NCBI GenBank assembly: GCA_020086605.1
Contig: JACBWW010000018.1
Coordinates: forward strand, 16,004,824 to 16,068,823
From: Lanius collurio
Taxonomy: Eukaryota > Chordata > Aves > Passeriformes > Laniidae
Length of the DNA: 64,000 nucleotides
Direction of reading: 5' to 3'
The notes under the pieces are model-generated. The model ran no database searches. It was not told the origin of the DNA and was given only the letters and a program-made list of their open reading frames with translations. Numbering within the stretch: the stretch's first letter is position 1; each line of letters begins with the position of its first letter. The position numbers and the translations under genes were made by a program. Shown piece by piece: positions 1 through 14,010 of the stretch.

Positions 1-3000
1 TGTGCATGGCTGGAAGTGGCAGCAATACAGCATGGCAAAACACAGGTAATTCAGTAGTTGTGTCTCATCCCATTTCCTAGAGGACAGAGCTGCTCACAGT
101 TAGAATCACTCTGTCAGATGGTGCCTGCTGGCTCCTGCATGGAAAATGTAGTGTTAAAGTGGATTTCCAGTCTTCTGTTGTGAAAAGTTTCCTGGGATGT
201 GTCTTCATCACCTGTTATCAAATCTCCTTCCCCTCACACCGAACCATGACTATTTGTGAAGGAAGTGATGGGTGGTTTTGTGCAGGTGACCTTAACAGTA
301 TCTTGCTAGCCCTGGGGGAGGCTGTTGTTCTTGGCTCGAGCCATCTTTTAATGCAATTGAAATCTGATTTAGAAATTAATGTACATTCCAGTTTCCCTGG
401 TGTGACAAGGTAGATACCATAGGAGTAGGAACTGATTTTGCCAAACTCATTGGATGGGGTTGAGACAGGTATAGTGGGATGCAGTCATCCCAGAGCAGCT
501 GTATTTTGCCTTCCATATCCTCAGAGGAGCAGTGGAACACAAAGCAAGTGCAAGAATGTTCCTGCAGAAGATAAAAAGAAATAAAGACAGGTCAGTCCAG
601 CAGTTGACTGAATGCAGCCATGAAGATGGATGACTGGAAAGGCTAAGAAATGAAGAACTATTATAGCACTCCTGGAGTGGGAGTCTCGATGACACTTCAG
701 CGATGACTTGTTTAGGTTCCTGATGCTCTTATCCCACTGTGGGAATAAATAAGCAGACCTGGGCTGATGGAATACACCAATCAAAGGAAGTTCCCACTGG
801 GGCATACATAGTCCGAAAACTTGCATAAATTGTTCTGTAATATGACAGTTTCCAATTATGGGTTTTCATAATAAGAGGCTTACTGGCAACCAGTAATGCA
901 AGTTAACTGTGGAAATTTCTATTGCTTTTCTTGGCCCCTGTGCACTTCCTGAACAGTGTGTGTTTTGTCCCAGGTGTCCCATTCTGCAGCTCTGTAAGTA
1001 TGTCACAACATGTGTGGGGCTGAGACCCCTGGGAGCTGGCACTTAGGGCCTGATCAAAAGGAACAAAAACTGCGAGTGAGGGGCTTAAGGTATCAGCCCC
1101 AACATGTAGATGCTTGGTTGATTTGTTTGTTTCCTGCCTTGGTGAGTTACAGTGTTGATCACCAGTAAGAAATTTTCTTAGATGCATGGGAAATAATTTT
1201 TATACAGTTCTGAAGAAAACTTCAAACCCTTGGGAGGTATAGGTATGCAAATATCTTGGATAGCCCTTCCAGTACTTTTGTTTGCATTGTCAGCCCACTT
1301 TCTTCTTACGGGCACGTGCGGGTACAGGCTTGTTTGGTTTGTGAAATGTTGAATAAATCTTCAAAGAGTTTCATTGTTTCCAGGAAATATGTTTTTCGTA
1401 CATGCTTGTATTGTTTGAAAAAAAAAAAAGGCGGCAATGGATAATACTTTGGTTTGTGCAAGCCAACGGTGTGGATTTGCTTGGCATTGCAGCTTTCAAA
1501 TGATACACACTCAGCACAAGTAGATTCTTTTCTGATTACATGCAAGCACTGTGTAATTATTACATCTTTTAAAATATGTATTGATTCATGGTATTGTCTT
1601 GAAGTTGCAAATGATCCAGAAGCCTGTCTGCTTCTTTACATCTGATACAAACTGGCTATCTTTTTGCAGTAGTTTGCTGAAAGTGCAGGGATTTCAGAGA
1701 ATCATACCTTTGAAGATGTAACCTTATGTTGCTCTCTTCTTTGGATCCACCCCTCTTGAGTGATTTATTCTAGGGATTGTGCATCGTAGGTTTTGTCCTG
1801 GCACCATTTTTGTAGTATTGCAGTGCCTGTGCACATTACCAGAAAAAGATGGCTGGGAGACAGTTTAAAAAAAAAAAAAAAAAGTTAAACCAAAAGGAAA
1901 AGAACACACAGACAAGAAAAGAAAACCGGTTCCAGTTAGTAGAGAGGGTTTTGCTGCCGGTGTGGATGGGGCATAATTTGATTTAAATGACTTTTGAAAA
2001 AGAGTTCTCAAAACTGTTCCATGCATTTTCTTCCTGGCTACTGTTGAAAATATGGAGCCGAATATTTTCTGTGATGTTTCAAACCAATATGTTCTGGCAA
2101 CCTCAGAGCTGGGCCCTGTGCATTACACTCCTGTTTCCAGTTCGCTGTGGCCTGGAGTGCAACACACAGCTCATGAGATGCACCAAAGTGGGAGGTCTTG
2201 TGAGGAGCAAGACCCAAGGTACAAGGAACATTTTGCTGGGGTCCAGCAGGGAGGCTGCCAGTTTTAAGGGCCTCTTTTGTGAAAAGAATTTACTGGTAGA
2301 AGATGGAGAAGCTGTTTGTGCTTTGAATTTTGAATGTGCAGGGGCAGGTTGATTCCTGGGTGTTGTTTAAGGCTGGGTGCTGGAGTGAATCTTTTGTGCT
2401 TCCCTGGGGTCAAGCTTTTCTCACTTGGAAGATTTACTGTATAGATATATTCATATATGGGCTATGGCTAAGGATTCATCAGTGCTTTAAGTGTGACAAC
2501 ATCTAGCTCTGTAGAATAGCATGTGGGTTGGGAAGCTGGGAGATGAGGTGTTTGCTGTATCACTTCTGCTCTAGGGACTTCTGTGCCTTGGGGAATGTGT
2601 GTGGGAAGGTCAGAGCTGTATAAGAAGGTATTCTGAAAATAGAGGCTGTGTTTTTAGCACCAAATCAAATCCCGGGGGTGGCAGCAGGAGTGGAAAGTGT
2701 GGAACAAGTTTGTTGATCTGTGTTTAGTAATACACAGATCTTTGGTAGCAGCTTCCAACAGCACTCCAGGTTGGCTTCCCTACAAAGGAGGTAGTACAAT
2801 GTTCCCTGCAAGGGAATCAAGGACACTGACCTTCCCCACATCTCTGACACTGTTACCCTCAGCAGTGGTTGATCCACGGCAGGTGGGGAACCTGTGCTGA
2901 GCAGGGACATCCACTTGAGACAAATTTTTCCTGCTTCTCAGCAGTTGTTAGGGAGTACAAAATGCAGGAATGTACAGATGAAATGGACCTGAGGAAACAT

Positions 3001-6000
3001 GGTCCTGATGCTAGGACTGTGTATCCCAAGGGCAGCGGTGCAAGAGGCAGACTTGGTTGGGAAAGACGGGTCCAGGGAGACCACAGAGAAGTGGCAGGAA
3101 GGGGGTGAAGGCAGGAATAGACTTGAGGAGAGATGGGGCAGAGGTGACTGTCTCCTGGTCAGTGATAAGGAGGTGTAGATAAACATGTTTGGAAGCAGAC
3201 TGTAGGTGTGGGATGAGGGCCAGGGAATGGGAATGGGGAGCTTTCAGAGGGAAATGACAGGTCAGAGACCAGATAGGGAATGGAAATACATGGTGAGGAG
3301 ACAGTTCTTGTTTTAGCTTTAGGATTCAGAAAGGTCAGTCTTGAGAATTTTCCTTGTTGATGCTTTTCCACTTGTTTTTCTGGTTATTTGTGCAAGGTGG
3401 TAGGAGAAGGACTTGAGATGGACTTGGAGGCACACACTGTAACCCAGATTCCTTTGGTACAGCCTGAAGCACAGAGAGATGAGTGAACAGCTTAGGAATG
3501 AAGTTTATTGGTAGAAGCAGAAGGAAGTAGTGAGTTGAGGTGGCTGTTTGGAGATATGGGGTTTTTTTCTGCAGTTTATTCTGTTTCTTGTGCAGCTGCT
3601 TGACAAGCCTGGATGTAGGGCTGTCTGCTCAGGTTGGACTAAATGTGAATGTTCACTAAACGTGATTATTTGAATTAACTCTGCAGTAAAAACTCACTTT
3701 GCAGGTTAGTCTGAGCAGAGGAGTTGCAGGATTCTGGGAAGGGCAGGCAAGATGGCTTTGGGGCTTCAACAGGTTTGATGGCCTTACTGCGATCTGTCTA
3801 TATTTTGTTTTCGAAACACAAGCTTTAGATTTCATTTGTTTCTTTCCCACTTCTCACCTACTGCAATGGGTGCAAGTCAGAGCAGACTCTATAAAGTCAC
3901 TGTTTCTAAAAAGCCTTTGTGTACTGAGATCATTTACCCTTTGAATCCACAAGCAGGATGGTATTATAGTGGCTGCTGTGACAAACTGTGTGTGACATCT
4001 GGGAACAACAGAGTCCATTGGGGAGGAGAAAGTAGTGTTTTCCTAATCAACAGGGAGAGATTTTAATATGGATGTTTGTATGATTATTGCATCCAATGTG
4101 ATGTCTGAAATGTAAACTATAATGTGCTGTTAATATAAAATAGCTATCCTGGGGGCTGTTAGCAAGTGTTTCCAGTGATTTAGAATTACAAGATTGTAAA
4201 AAGAAATCAAATTCCAAACAACAACAAACCCCCTCAGTATAACATTATTGTTATTTTAAAAGTAATGCTATAACTGCTCCTACTGAGACTAGTCACTTTT
4301 ACTGAGTTGTTGTCTTGCCAGTACTGTTTGGTGTATGTGGGATTATGAAAAGAAGGAAGGGTGCTTGGGACAGGTGTTTCTTTTCTTGTAAGTGCCATCC
4401 TTTCTTTATCCAAGAAGGAGCTAGAGTGAGTCAGCCTTTGTTTGGTTACTCTTTTCTGAAAAGCAAAGCTCTTCCTCACAATATTTATGGTAGCTTGGCT
4501 CTGGTATGTATGTATGAGCTGTAACAGCATCCTCGTGTTAGCCAGGCTCTGTTCCTACTCCCTCATGAGGGAACATTAGGGAACCAGCTTTTAAGTGAAG
4601 CCTGTTTAATATGGCAAAAGCTGGGAGACGAATAGATGCAGGTGTTCACAGCACTGGTATGAAATGTGGTGTTTGTATTAGTGTTGTGGTAGCAACGGTC
4701 CTTTTAACGAGGGGATGGTAATTTGGTCCAAAGCCCCTGTTTTCAGCTGTCCTCCTTCTGGAATAACTGCTTCTAACCTGTTTCTGAGAGGTTGCTTAAC
4801 TAAGGCTCAGCTGCAGAGGGGACCAGTAGCTCTGACCTAAACTTTGTCTTCCTACCCAGTAATGAATATAATGACTTTTGTTTGGCTAAAGCAGAACTTA
4901 TGTTTGATCAAAGTATTTTTCAGAAGAAAGGCATCTTACCTTGGTTTGCAAACCTCAGAAGGTAGGCTTGGGCTAACACCTTGTTTTCCTTCTAGCTGTT
5001 CCCATATTTGGTCTTCCTTGTTTAATGTGAGTTCTTTGTGTGCCATGAACCTTCTTCAGCTTTCACTTGCTGGTGAGTGGACTGCAGCTTTCTGTACATG
5101 AGGAGCCTCTTTGTGCATCATATGTCTGTCCCAGTGAAGAGAGTTACCACTAATGGCTTGTCACTTCTAAAATCTTTTGGACAAGTTACATGTTCTGGGT
5201 TTGAATACTCGTTAGGAGAAACTTTTCTGGGTTTTGACTTATGTAAAAAAGAGTTTGAGCTATTTAATCTCCATTCTTCCTCAGTGTCCTTACGGAAATA
5301 TTCTTTTTAATACCAGCTTTTTGAGTGAACTGAAGAATTAAATTTTTATTGAATCTGTGTCCAAACCAGCTGTAGTGCAGGTGATTCTGCTTTCTTACCT
5401 GCCAGATGGTTTTAGTGAAGGAGGTCTCTTTGCACAAGGTTCCACTGAAAGCAGTGACCCTGTGGAAAGTTCTTAGCAGTTTTTAGCCACTCAATGTGCA
5501 TTCATTCAGCTGTGTCTGGTCTAGCAGTCATCCATGTCTCTTCTTCAGATCTGTGAGGATTCATGGATTGTTGTAAGGATCAGAGATAAATAGGAAAGAA
5601 AAGCACACCTGTTAGTGTCAGGCTTAAACACTTTGGGGGCTTAGTGCATTTATTGGAAAGAGCCTTGGGGGTTAATAGCTCAAAGATTAATGAAAATCAC
5701 TGGTCAAGTTCAGCTGTTTGAGATTACAGACACTGAGGAGGCAGCAGCAAAAACTCTATACCTGGTCTGAGAGTAAACAGGCCTGGGCTTTGTCCTTGTG
5801 TGGAGGTTTAGGTGGAAAGTCTGTGAAAAGCTGAGATGTAACAGCACAGATACAAAATTGGCTCTGGCAGAGTAGGCCATTTCTTCTGTAGCACAAGAGC
5901 TAACCCCTGTGCTTTCAGATGCACAGATTCCCAGTTCAGTTTTCTGTTGGAACAAATTCCTCCTGAGTAAGGACAATTGGTCATTCAATTGCTACTTCAA

Positions 6001-9000
6001 GGCTGGGCTGGATGCTCTCCTGTCCAGATTGTACAGGTCCATGCCAGGATGTTTTTGCCCACTAACTGGTTTTTATTACACTTATGGTTGAAGTGGGATT
6101 TTCATTCAAAAATCTTGTGTTCTGTCAGCTATGACTTTACAAACTAAACCAGTCACTGTGGGGCAGAAACTTGATGCTTGTTCAGTGATAGATGACTGTT
6201 TTAAGCGGAAAGAAAACCTATTTGGACACTCTCTTCAGGATCAGACATTCAAACAAACAACTGACTTTCATCAAAATGTCTATTAAAACTTGTTTAAAAC
6301 TATTATTAAAGTGCATATAAAAATAACAACCATAAGGTTGATATTTTACTTCCCAGATCAGGAAGTTAAGGTCCTCTAGGGCCTTTAATCATGTTTGCAT
6401 GTCAGTGGGGTCATGCATTTCATGCATATGCAAGGAGGGGGAATCCCATTTTTCTTGGTCCATGCAGGGTCAGCTGCATTTCCAGGGATGTACTGCACAT
6501 ATGACTACATGATAGACTGAGCCAATTGTGTATTTGCATTACTCTGTGTCTGTGATCAGAACTGACCCGTTCTAGCTGTGTGCATTATGCCATATCATCA
6601 GATTCTTGAGTCTGAGATGCTGCTTGTAAGAAATGCTTGATATGTCATGGCTGGATTTTCTGCTGCTCATAGACAGAAGGATCCTGCTCTTTGGAATCTG
6701 TGTGGTGAGCTCATTTTGGCCAGCACCTCTGATCATCTTAAATGGAGTAATTGTATCCACTGAGCTCCCGATTTTGTAAAGTCTTATGCAGCTTTCCCGT
6801 CTTGTGATGTACAGCTTCCCTAAATTTTTGGTGTGATATGAGAAATTGTGGGTGAAATTCTCTGCTCTGTTATGTATGAGGTCAGCCTAAGTGATCTGTC
6901 TTAGCCATAAAAAGAAAACAAATCCTATCACCCAGGCTTGCCAGCATCTGGACATTTTGCTCATCTAGTCTGCGCAGAGGTCATGATTTTGTGGGCTCTG
7001 GAAAACTTTACTTAAAAGTCCTTTTGCAAATCCATAAGGAAATGTGTGACTGAGGATTTAGGTAGTCACAGCTGGAGTATTGTGCTGCTGGTGGCAGCAG
7101 CGTGTGTCCTCTAGCTTGGGGGAAGCACGGCGATTTTAGCATAGAGCGTTTAAAATGAAATCTGTATCTGCTGCCTTCTTTAATAACACATAAACTCATC
7201 AAGCATAACCCTTCCAGAAGCCTTTCCTGTTGTAAGATATATTTGATGTTGTTTGCTGCTTTACATATGGAAAACATACTAATTTAGGACCCAAAACCCA
7301 TCTCACACTCTCCAAAGAACGACCAAGAGAGAAAAAAATGCAGGCAAAACTTGAAGGGGTTGAAGAAAATGAACTCCTGCTGCAGTTGCACACTTGCACA
7401 CATCTGTTGCAATTGAAATTTAAGAGCTGAATACATCCACATCTGACCATGGTAGGGTCCAAACATTACTGTTGACACTGGTTTTCTTTTTGGATAGGTA
7501 CACTGGCAGAGTCACTAGCGTGTGGAGCCTTGTCAGCTCACTAATCTAATAGACTGTTCTTGCCCAGACCATTGTGTGTCAGTATTTTATGTACCAAATG
7601 TGGCCAGGTTTAATAATCAGCCATTTTCCCACCTTCTGCCAAACCTTTTCCCTATTTTTTCACATTTTAATGTTTGAGTCAAAATTTGCTATGGTTACAA
7701 ATTATATACATGTTAAAAAATGAAAATAAAGATGGAAAGAGGAGTCACAAAAGGTAACGAGTTCAAAGCAATGTTATTTGAGTTTTTTATTTTTAAAGAC
7801 TTGAATTCAGCCCCATTTTAAAATTGATTTTATTTCTGTTATGTATTGTAAAAAGCTTACAAAGAAATGGATACTGCTTGAGAGCATGACTGTAGCTCTG
7901 TGTATGTAAAGCTGTGAAATTATTCCCTGTACAGATCTGATCTGATATATTTGCTTTTTGGTTACTAAAGAATAAATAATTTGTGGAGGTTTTTGACTTA
8001 TATTTTCTTACTTGGAACAATTGCCCTCAGGTAGTACCTGTTGAGGTTTTTTATGTTTATTTCTAGTAACTCCACAGATCATATAAAGTATGTTACAAAA
8101 AAGTTGTTCTTCTTGTTTTATTGCATTGTTTAAAGGACCCTTCTCTTGCCTTGCTAGTGGCATGAGTTGCTGCTGTCATATACTGGGTTATGATGCTGAG
8201 GTCTGGGGACCTTGGAGGAGCATCTCCAGGGATCTATTTGTGTGGCAAACACCAGCACCAGCTCGAGGGGAGCTGAGTCACTGGAAGGGCATTGGAATGG
8301 AGTCACCCAGTGTCTTTGTAATTTTAATGTTTAGTAGGTTATTTCTTATTCTGTACTGATTTTTGTCTCTGAAGTACCATTGCTTGAGTGAAACATTAAC
8401 ATTTTGGAAACTGAAACCTGGATCTAGGTTCTCCAGCTGTGTAGGTGTTTGCAGCTCACTGTTGGTTGCATGAAGGATGCTGGTAAAGGCTTGTGTCCAA
8501 GGCGTTAACCACTTTGGTTATTATATCCTGAACTGGAGCAGTTTCTGCCCCTGTCACTTGAGAGATGCCTTCCAGGACTGGTGGCTGCTTCACTGGGACT
8601 TGGGCTCTTCTTCAGTAATTTAATTTGGAGATTTGTGTAAGTAATGGCACTAATTGAGTTCCCTTAACAATAAAAACAGAGCTTAAAATAAATCTAAAGC
8701 TTGGTGCCGTATGAAGCTGCCTCAGTCCAATTCTCCTACAGGTCCCAGGGCACCATGTTCTCTAATATGTGCTTTTTCAGTCTGTTCCTAATTGGAGCTT
8801 TGACATGATCCCAGCATTCACTGGAACTGCTTAAGTTTTGGGACGTCCTGGGATGATTAGTGTGTCTTGGTGAATAATGGTCTAAGCAACTCATTAAACT
8901 GTAGTGTATCCTCCTCCCTGCCTGTGTTTACTCCTAACTTCTGCAGAGCTGATTAGAGGCTTGGCAGGAGCTCTATGGTTATGCTCTAGATACACTTTGG

Positions 9001-9245
9001 ATACATTATTGTCACAGTTGAGGTATTGCAAAAGCTATGTCGTTCCAGTCTTTACCCTACTGAGGTACCTCTTTTGATTGTGCAATATCTGTGGCTAATT
9101 ACACGGCAATTGCAGTGTGCCACCAGCCACCCACAATTCATTGTCAGCTCCTTGGGGATGCAAATGAAAAAGGAAAGATAATGTTTTCTTTCTTCAGTCC
9201 ACTGATTTAGCTTGCCTCTATTTTTTTAATCCCTTGCTCCTTCAG
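1..9245 (+). other. DIS3L2: Intron of DIS3L2 (3' part; 5' end lies outside the window)
   Basis: This stretch precedes the first coding exon seen and ends in the acceptor at 9241-9245, preceded by a T-rich tract from about 9218. I searched it for the preceding DIS3L2 exon (the end of the first cold-shock domain, expected to finish in phase 0) and did not find it, so that exon is inferred to lie upstream. A run of 17 A is present at 1867-1883, and 7660-8020 is AT-rich. Short open frames on both strands resemble no family I know and overlap on opposite strands, as expected of noncoding DNA. Confidence 0.8.
1867..1883. repeat. Poly(A) run, 17 bases
   Basis: An uninterrupted run of 17 A is followed by an A-rich stretch to about 1925. 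No recognisable retroposed body precedes it, so it is listed as a simple repeat and not as the tail of an identified element. Confidence 0.9.
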
Positions 9246-9480
9246 GTAATAAAGCCAGATGGTAGTGACAAAGAAACAGAAGTCACACATGAATCAGACG
9301 TCCCTGAGGATATGCTGGGGACTTGGATTCCGCAAGAGACAGCAAAAGGCGATGCTCAAAGTCCGGATGTCATTATAGAAGCTCAATTTGATGATAATGA
9401 CACAGAGCATGGACAAGACCACTTGCAGGATATGTTGACTGATGACATTAAGAAACTTTCCCTGGATACCGGTGAAAAGG
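9246..9480 (+). CDS. DIS3L2: DIS3L2 coding exon A: acidic linker between the two cold-shock domains
   Basis: This internal exon of 235 bases is bounded by an acceptor (TTCAG at 9241-9245) and a consensus donor (GTGAGT from 9481). It starts in phase 0 and ends one base into a codon. The 78 complete codons begin VIKPDGSDKETEV and include PDVIIEAQFDDND and DDIKKLSLD, which match in order the region of vertebrate DIS3L2 that follows the first cold-shock domain. The segment is strongly acidic: 22 Asp/Glu and only 6 Lys, with no Arg, in 78 residues. It is expected to be a flexible linker, not a folded RNA-binding module. It joins in frame to the short exon at 21704. The exon itself begins with GTAATA, so the acceptor abuts a donor-like sequence. 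Identification rests on recalled family similarity; the splice sites and frame are directly visible. Confidence 0.92.
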
Positions 9481-12110
9481 GTGAGTAGATGAGATTGCTG
9501 ATTTAGGCCTTTATTTGAGCAAACTATTGAAGTGTTACTTGGTTGCCTCGCTTTGCTGCGAGATATAAAATACAGGCATAAAAGCTTAATGCCTTATCAC
9601 TTCTATCCCTTTCTGCTAAACTGTCTTCATGGTTTTGAATGGATATTAATGGCTGGGGCTTATGTAGTTTTGATTGGTGCAAAGTAAATCTGCGAAACAG
9701 AAGTCACACCTTTAGATTTGCAGTTCTCAGGGCTGTCTGGGGACTGCTGGTTGCTGTTTAATTCAAGATGCTGCTGTAGCGGTTTCCTTCCTTGCAGCTT
9801 GGCTGGCCAATCTATGTGTCTCAGTTTGGGGATAAGAATATATTTCCTTGGGGCAGTTAGGTTTGTTGCTGTTTTCAAACAGTTGAGTTATGAGCAACTT
9901 AAAGATTTGGTCCGTTTAAAAAGAAAATTGCAGTAAAACCTCAAGCCAATTATGCGATCTGTTTTGAAGGCAAACTTACTTTATTCTGAATCTGAATTCC
10001 ATCCAAGCCATCAAGTGTTGCTCAGGGCAAAATAAAATAGGCTCCCCTGTCCCAAGAGTAACGCTTATGCAGCTCTTTGCATGTCCTTTCTAGTACTAAA
10101 TCCCTTCCTGAAGAGCTGTGTGTTGAGAGGATTCTGACAGCTGGCACATTTAACATGTGCCTTCAGCTGCTCATGAAAGGTTTGCTGTGGGAGATATTCT
10201 GGTGTGTTCTTGTTGCTTGCCCCAGTTGTCCAGAAAAGATGGCAGTAACTCAGGACATAAGTAGTTGTTGGACTCTGATAAATCTTGGTGGTGGTTGTAA
10301 AGCTGTCCTATTTAACACCTTGTTTTTCCTGAGCTATTTGAAGATGCACAGACTCCTGCCTGTTCTGTTGGTAGTCTTCCATTTTTCACACCTATCTGTT
10401 AATAAAACAGGAAATAATATTTGAAAGGAAGTGTTGTAGTTTTTATGACAGAACATTGGTTTCACTTCATGAATGGAGCTGCCACCTTACCAGTTTGTCA
10501 TTCTCTTTCCTTCTGGGTATCTCCAGTGTTGAGTTCCTGCCAAGGCACGTGAACCAACTCGTATCTTGTTCCATTCCTTTCCAGGATACAGCTTGATTTG
10601 GAAGTTACTCATCTTGTCTGTAGATGTTTTACACAGGTGGTTTTTAACCCCAACTGTTTTGCAGTCTATTGCAGCTGCACACCACTGGGCCACTTTGACT
10701 CAACAGTTTTCCTGAGTCACGTGTTGTGTCTTTGCGTCTTTGTTGCTTCTGATTACAATGCCAAATTAAACATTGTAGAAGTACATTCTAGTTTGATACC
10801 AACATCTAAAATAAATACAGGCTTAAGCCAGTATTTTACTTTAGTTGTGTGATTATGCTTTAGTTTAGAGTTGATGAGAGTTACTTTTTTTTCCGTGCAT
10901 CACAGTTCCTCGAGATGCTCTGGAGTGACCTGTGTTGGAGGTTATCAAGTCATCTCTCAAAATCCGTGCCATCTGAGTGGGTTTTGCCATTTGATTCTGT
11001 CTTTGGAGAATATTTGTAGGACAAATGTGAGATCAGCTTATTGTCTGCACAGTTGAAATCCAACTTTTCCACTGCAGTTGCCTAAGCCAGCTGTTTTCTT
11101 TTGTTTTCAAGGCCTTTCCATGTTCATCCTTAACAAGCCTTGTGGCTGGTGTGGATGTGCCAGTTAGATTTCTGCTGAGTTTGTGTTTTGCTATCACCTC
11201 TTTTAATACTTGCTTCAGCTTCTTTGGCCATATAACCCATATGGAGTTTTCCCTACTTTCTTCTTTGTCTGCTTTTTAATGCCCTCCCTTTTTTGTACAT
11301 ATAAAGTTTACGATGCTGCTTTTTCTGAAGGTGTTTTTGAGTAGTTGATGATTGCTTTGGCCTGTTTCCTGTCCTTCATACAATTTCTCATATCATCACT
11401 TATCCAGATTTTAAGTCTTGCCCGGAAAACAGCTATAGTTATTCTAGCATCCCTGATAACTGTAGTGAAAAAAAAGACAAAATCCTGCCAAATTCAGCCT
11501 TCACAGGTGTGGCTCAAAATGCTTTTTTAGAAGCACTAAACATACACTTTTTCAAGACAGAACTTGACTGTAGAAGGTAAAATCTGCTGGACTTCCTAAG
11601 GCCATGCACTGGGATGTGGTGCCGGCATCAGAGACAGAAAGCACTGGAGGGTTGAGCCGGGGTGAGTGGAGATGCTCTTCCCTGACTAACGTGGGCCTCT
11701 CCTGGGAGAGCTGCTTGGCTGCTGCTTGTTGAACTTCCTGCATATGAGCCTTTTCTTTCATGTTATGTCCCTTCTGCTGGAAACAGCTACTGCAGTAAAA
11801 CAGAGAAGTAGATGGAAGTTGGGACTCACAGGGGGATTTTTTCCTGACCCACCAAACCCAGAGCTTTACTTGCTTTCCCTGAGAGCATTGCTTTGCAGGG
11901 TTTATCACACAGCCTCATTGCATAGCCTTATGCACAAAAGAGAGCAGGAGAAATTTTCTGTGGCCAGCACAAGTCTTAAATGAACACTTGTGATTTCTTC
12001 CTTTTTTGGAAGGATTTTTTGAAGGTTTCAAGCTGGCCCAAGATGCTAGCAAAGATACTATATTAATGAAATAAAATCAAGAAACAGTCTATCATGTTCC
12101 CATGTGCACT

Positions 12111-12160
12111 TATGTATGTATGTATTTGCATACATACATGTGTGTGTATGTGTATATTTA
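12111..12160. repeat. TATG/CATA/TG simple repeat with internal inverted repeat
   Basis: A short microsatellite of TATG units switches to CATA units and then TG units. Positions 12112-12122 (ATGTATGTATG) are perfectly complementary to 12129-12139 (CATACATACAT) across a six-base spacer, so a hairpin is possible. This is typical of tetranucleotide repeats whose strand phase has flipped. No function is suggested. Confidence 0.9.
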
Positions 12161-12980
12161 TAAAAAGATCCATCAACATATGTAAGACCTACCCAAAATT
12201 CAAACTAAACAAAAAACCCATGAGATTTCTGGAGCTGAAAAATATCCATAACTACTGGAATGGAATCAAAAGTAAATTTTACTTATTCTGGACAAAAAAC
12301 CCAGAGCCAGGTTTAGACTGTGCTCAAATCTTTGTTCATGAACACAAGCCCTGCAGTTTTCTGCTCTCAATTGCAAGATGCCTTTTGTCCTTTCTCATGT
12401 AGGAGTAGGATTGTGCAATATCTCTGCTCGCTCATTTGTTCTGATGCTGATGGTCACAATGAACCATGAAGAATAAAAGTAGATGTGTCATTCGAATAAG
12501 AGCACTCTGGGAGTGCAGACTGTTTTGATGTCTTTTCTACTTTGGCCTGTGTCCCATCCCTTCTCATGGTTCTGTTCCTCTTCAGAGCACAGTCGCCCTC
12601 TCCATCTCTAGTTACACGCTGGGGCAAAGAATTTTGGGGTTGGCCCTTGCTGTCAGAAGCTCTGAAGCATGAAACATTGTGTACACTGATTATGGCCTAG
12701 ATTTGAGGGACTGAATTTCCCTGAAGTCATTGTACCTTGGATTTCCTGTGCCTCTGTGGGGCTTAGGGCAAACTGGTAGAAATTGTTATTATGCACAAGT
12801 CTGCAGCCTTATACTCAGATGTTGGATCTGTCTTCACTAAGTGCTGGTGTTATGAGAGCTGTGCTTCCTGCCTTTTGCTTCCTGCATCCCCAGAAGGGGT
12901 GGGATAAGCAAGAGGGAAGTCTGTGGAAGTGAAAAGACCATTATATTCAGCCTTATTCTCAGCCCATGTACTTTCTTGTG

Positions 12981-13217
12981 CTCATAAAAGTGGGTCAGTC
13001 TTGCTTTGCTCAGAAATATTTAAATAGAACTTCATAACTGGTGTCACTCTGCCAGAAGCTGTCCTGGTCAAACGAGTTTTCTCTGCTTATCTGGGCTTTT
13101 CTTGCAAAGAAGTGGGGTTAAAGATTATCTCTGAAAAGTCTTTAGATGAGGAAGTGACAGCCATTCTCCTCTCCAGCACCTGGTTCTACACAAAAATCAA
13201 TATTATCCTGTTCCACA
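12981..13217. repeat. Diverged dispersed repeat, copy 1
   Basis: This copy is similar in the same orientation to 14011-14182. Both begin with CTCATAAAAGTG. Both carry a best-preserved block (here about 13035-13072) with TGTCACT, then a GCC-A-AAGCT-TCCT-GTCAAAC core, differing at roughly five of 38 aligned positions. A later weaker match around CTACAC and ATCCTG-TTCC suggests the homology continues with about 50 extra bases in this copy. The pair could be two copies of an unidentified interspersed repeat or an old local duplication. Confidence 0.7.
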
Positions 13218-14010
13218 GTTAAATTGTCTGAATGTTAAGTTTTGGTACTTGGTCTTGCAAAGTTGAAAATATCCTTTCCTCTTGCATTTCAGCTTTATTT
13301 CCAAAGTGTAAATATCTACGTGCTGAACAAACTTTCTACTTTTTTTCCTTAAAAAGGCAGTAAGAGTAAGCACCCTGAATAAAATTTCTCAGCTCCCTTA
13401 GTAGTGTCCTTCAAACCCTCTCTGGGATTTCTGTGCCCTTTTGAAAGCAGGCGGAGAACAAGGCAATAGCATCCTAACAGTAGTGTGAACCACCAGTGTG
13501 TACACAGAAAAAATTAATTCCCTGTAGTGCTTGGTACTGGCATGCAAATCCTCTGTGTTGTACCCTGAGACCTCAATTTACTCTGTGTCACTACTGTCCA
13601 CAGAACTCATTCACCAGTCAACATGACCTTTGCCAGGTCTGTAATTCTTTTCCTTAATCCTCATTCACACTGATTTTGCAAAACAGGTCATGTAACTTTT
13701 ATCTTATCACTTAGTACTGACCTAGAATACATTATTTCTGTGACTTTTCACTGCAGTAGGAGAATTTTATTTATACTCCTTTTCAATATGTAATAAGAAA
13801 TGGAAACTCTGTATCTCTCAACCTGGGAAAAGTGCAAAATGTTCTGTACAGAATGGTTTATGATGCTGTATCCCTACACAGACTTGTGTGTCCCATGAGT
13901 TTCCTACAAATGTGAGCTCTTGTTAAATATTGGAATCCGGTTTCTCTGATAAAGAAATGTCTGCAGTTGAACAGTAGCAGTTACTTGCACTCATGAGAGT
14001 GGCAGCTGTT

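Noticed and set aside
3632..3660. CAGGTTGGACTAAATG as a CR1 3' tail
   Set aside because: Only a short resemblance; flanking sequence does not continue the CR1 pattern.
8281..8300. CACTGGAAGG as the end of the preceding DIS3L2 exon
   Set aside because: The upstream frame does not match the first cold-shock domain and GAAGGGC lacks a donor.
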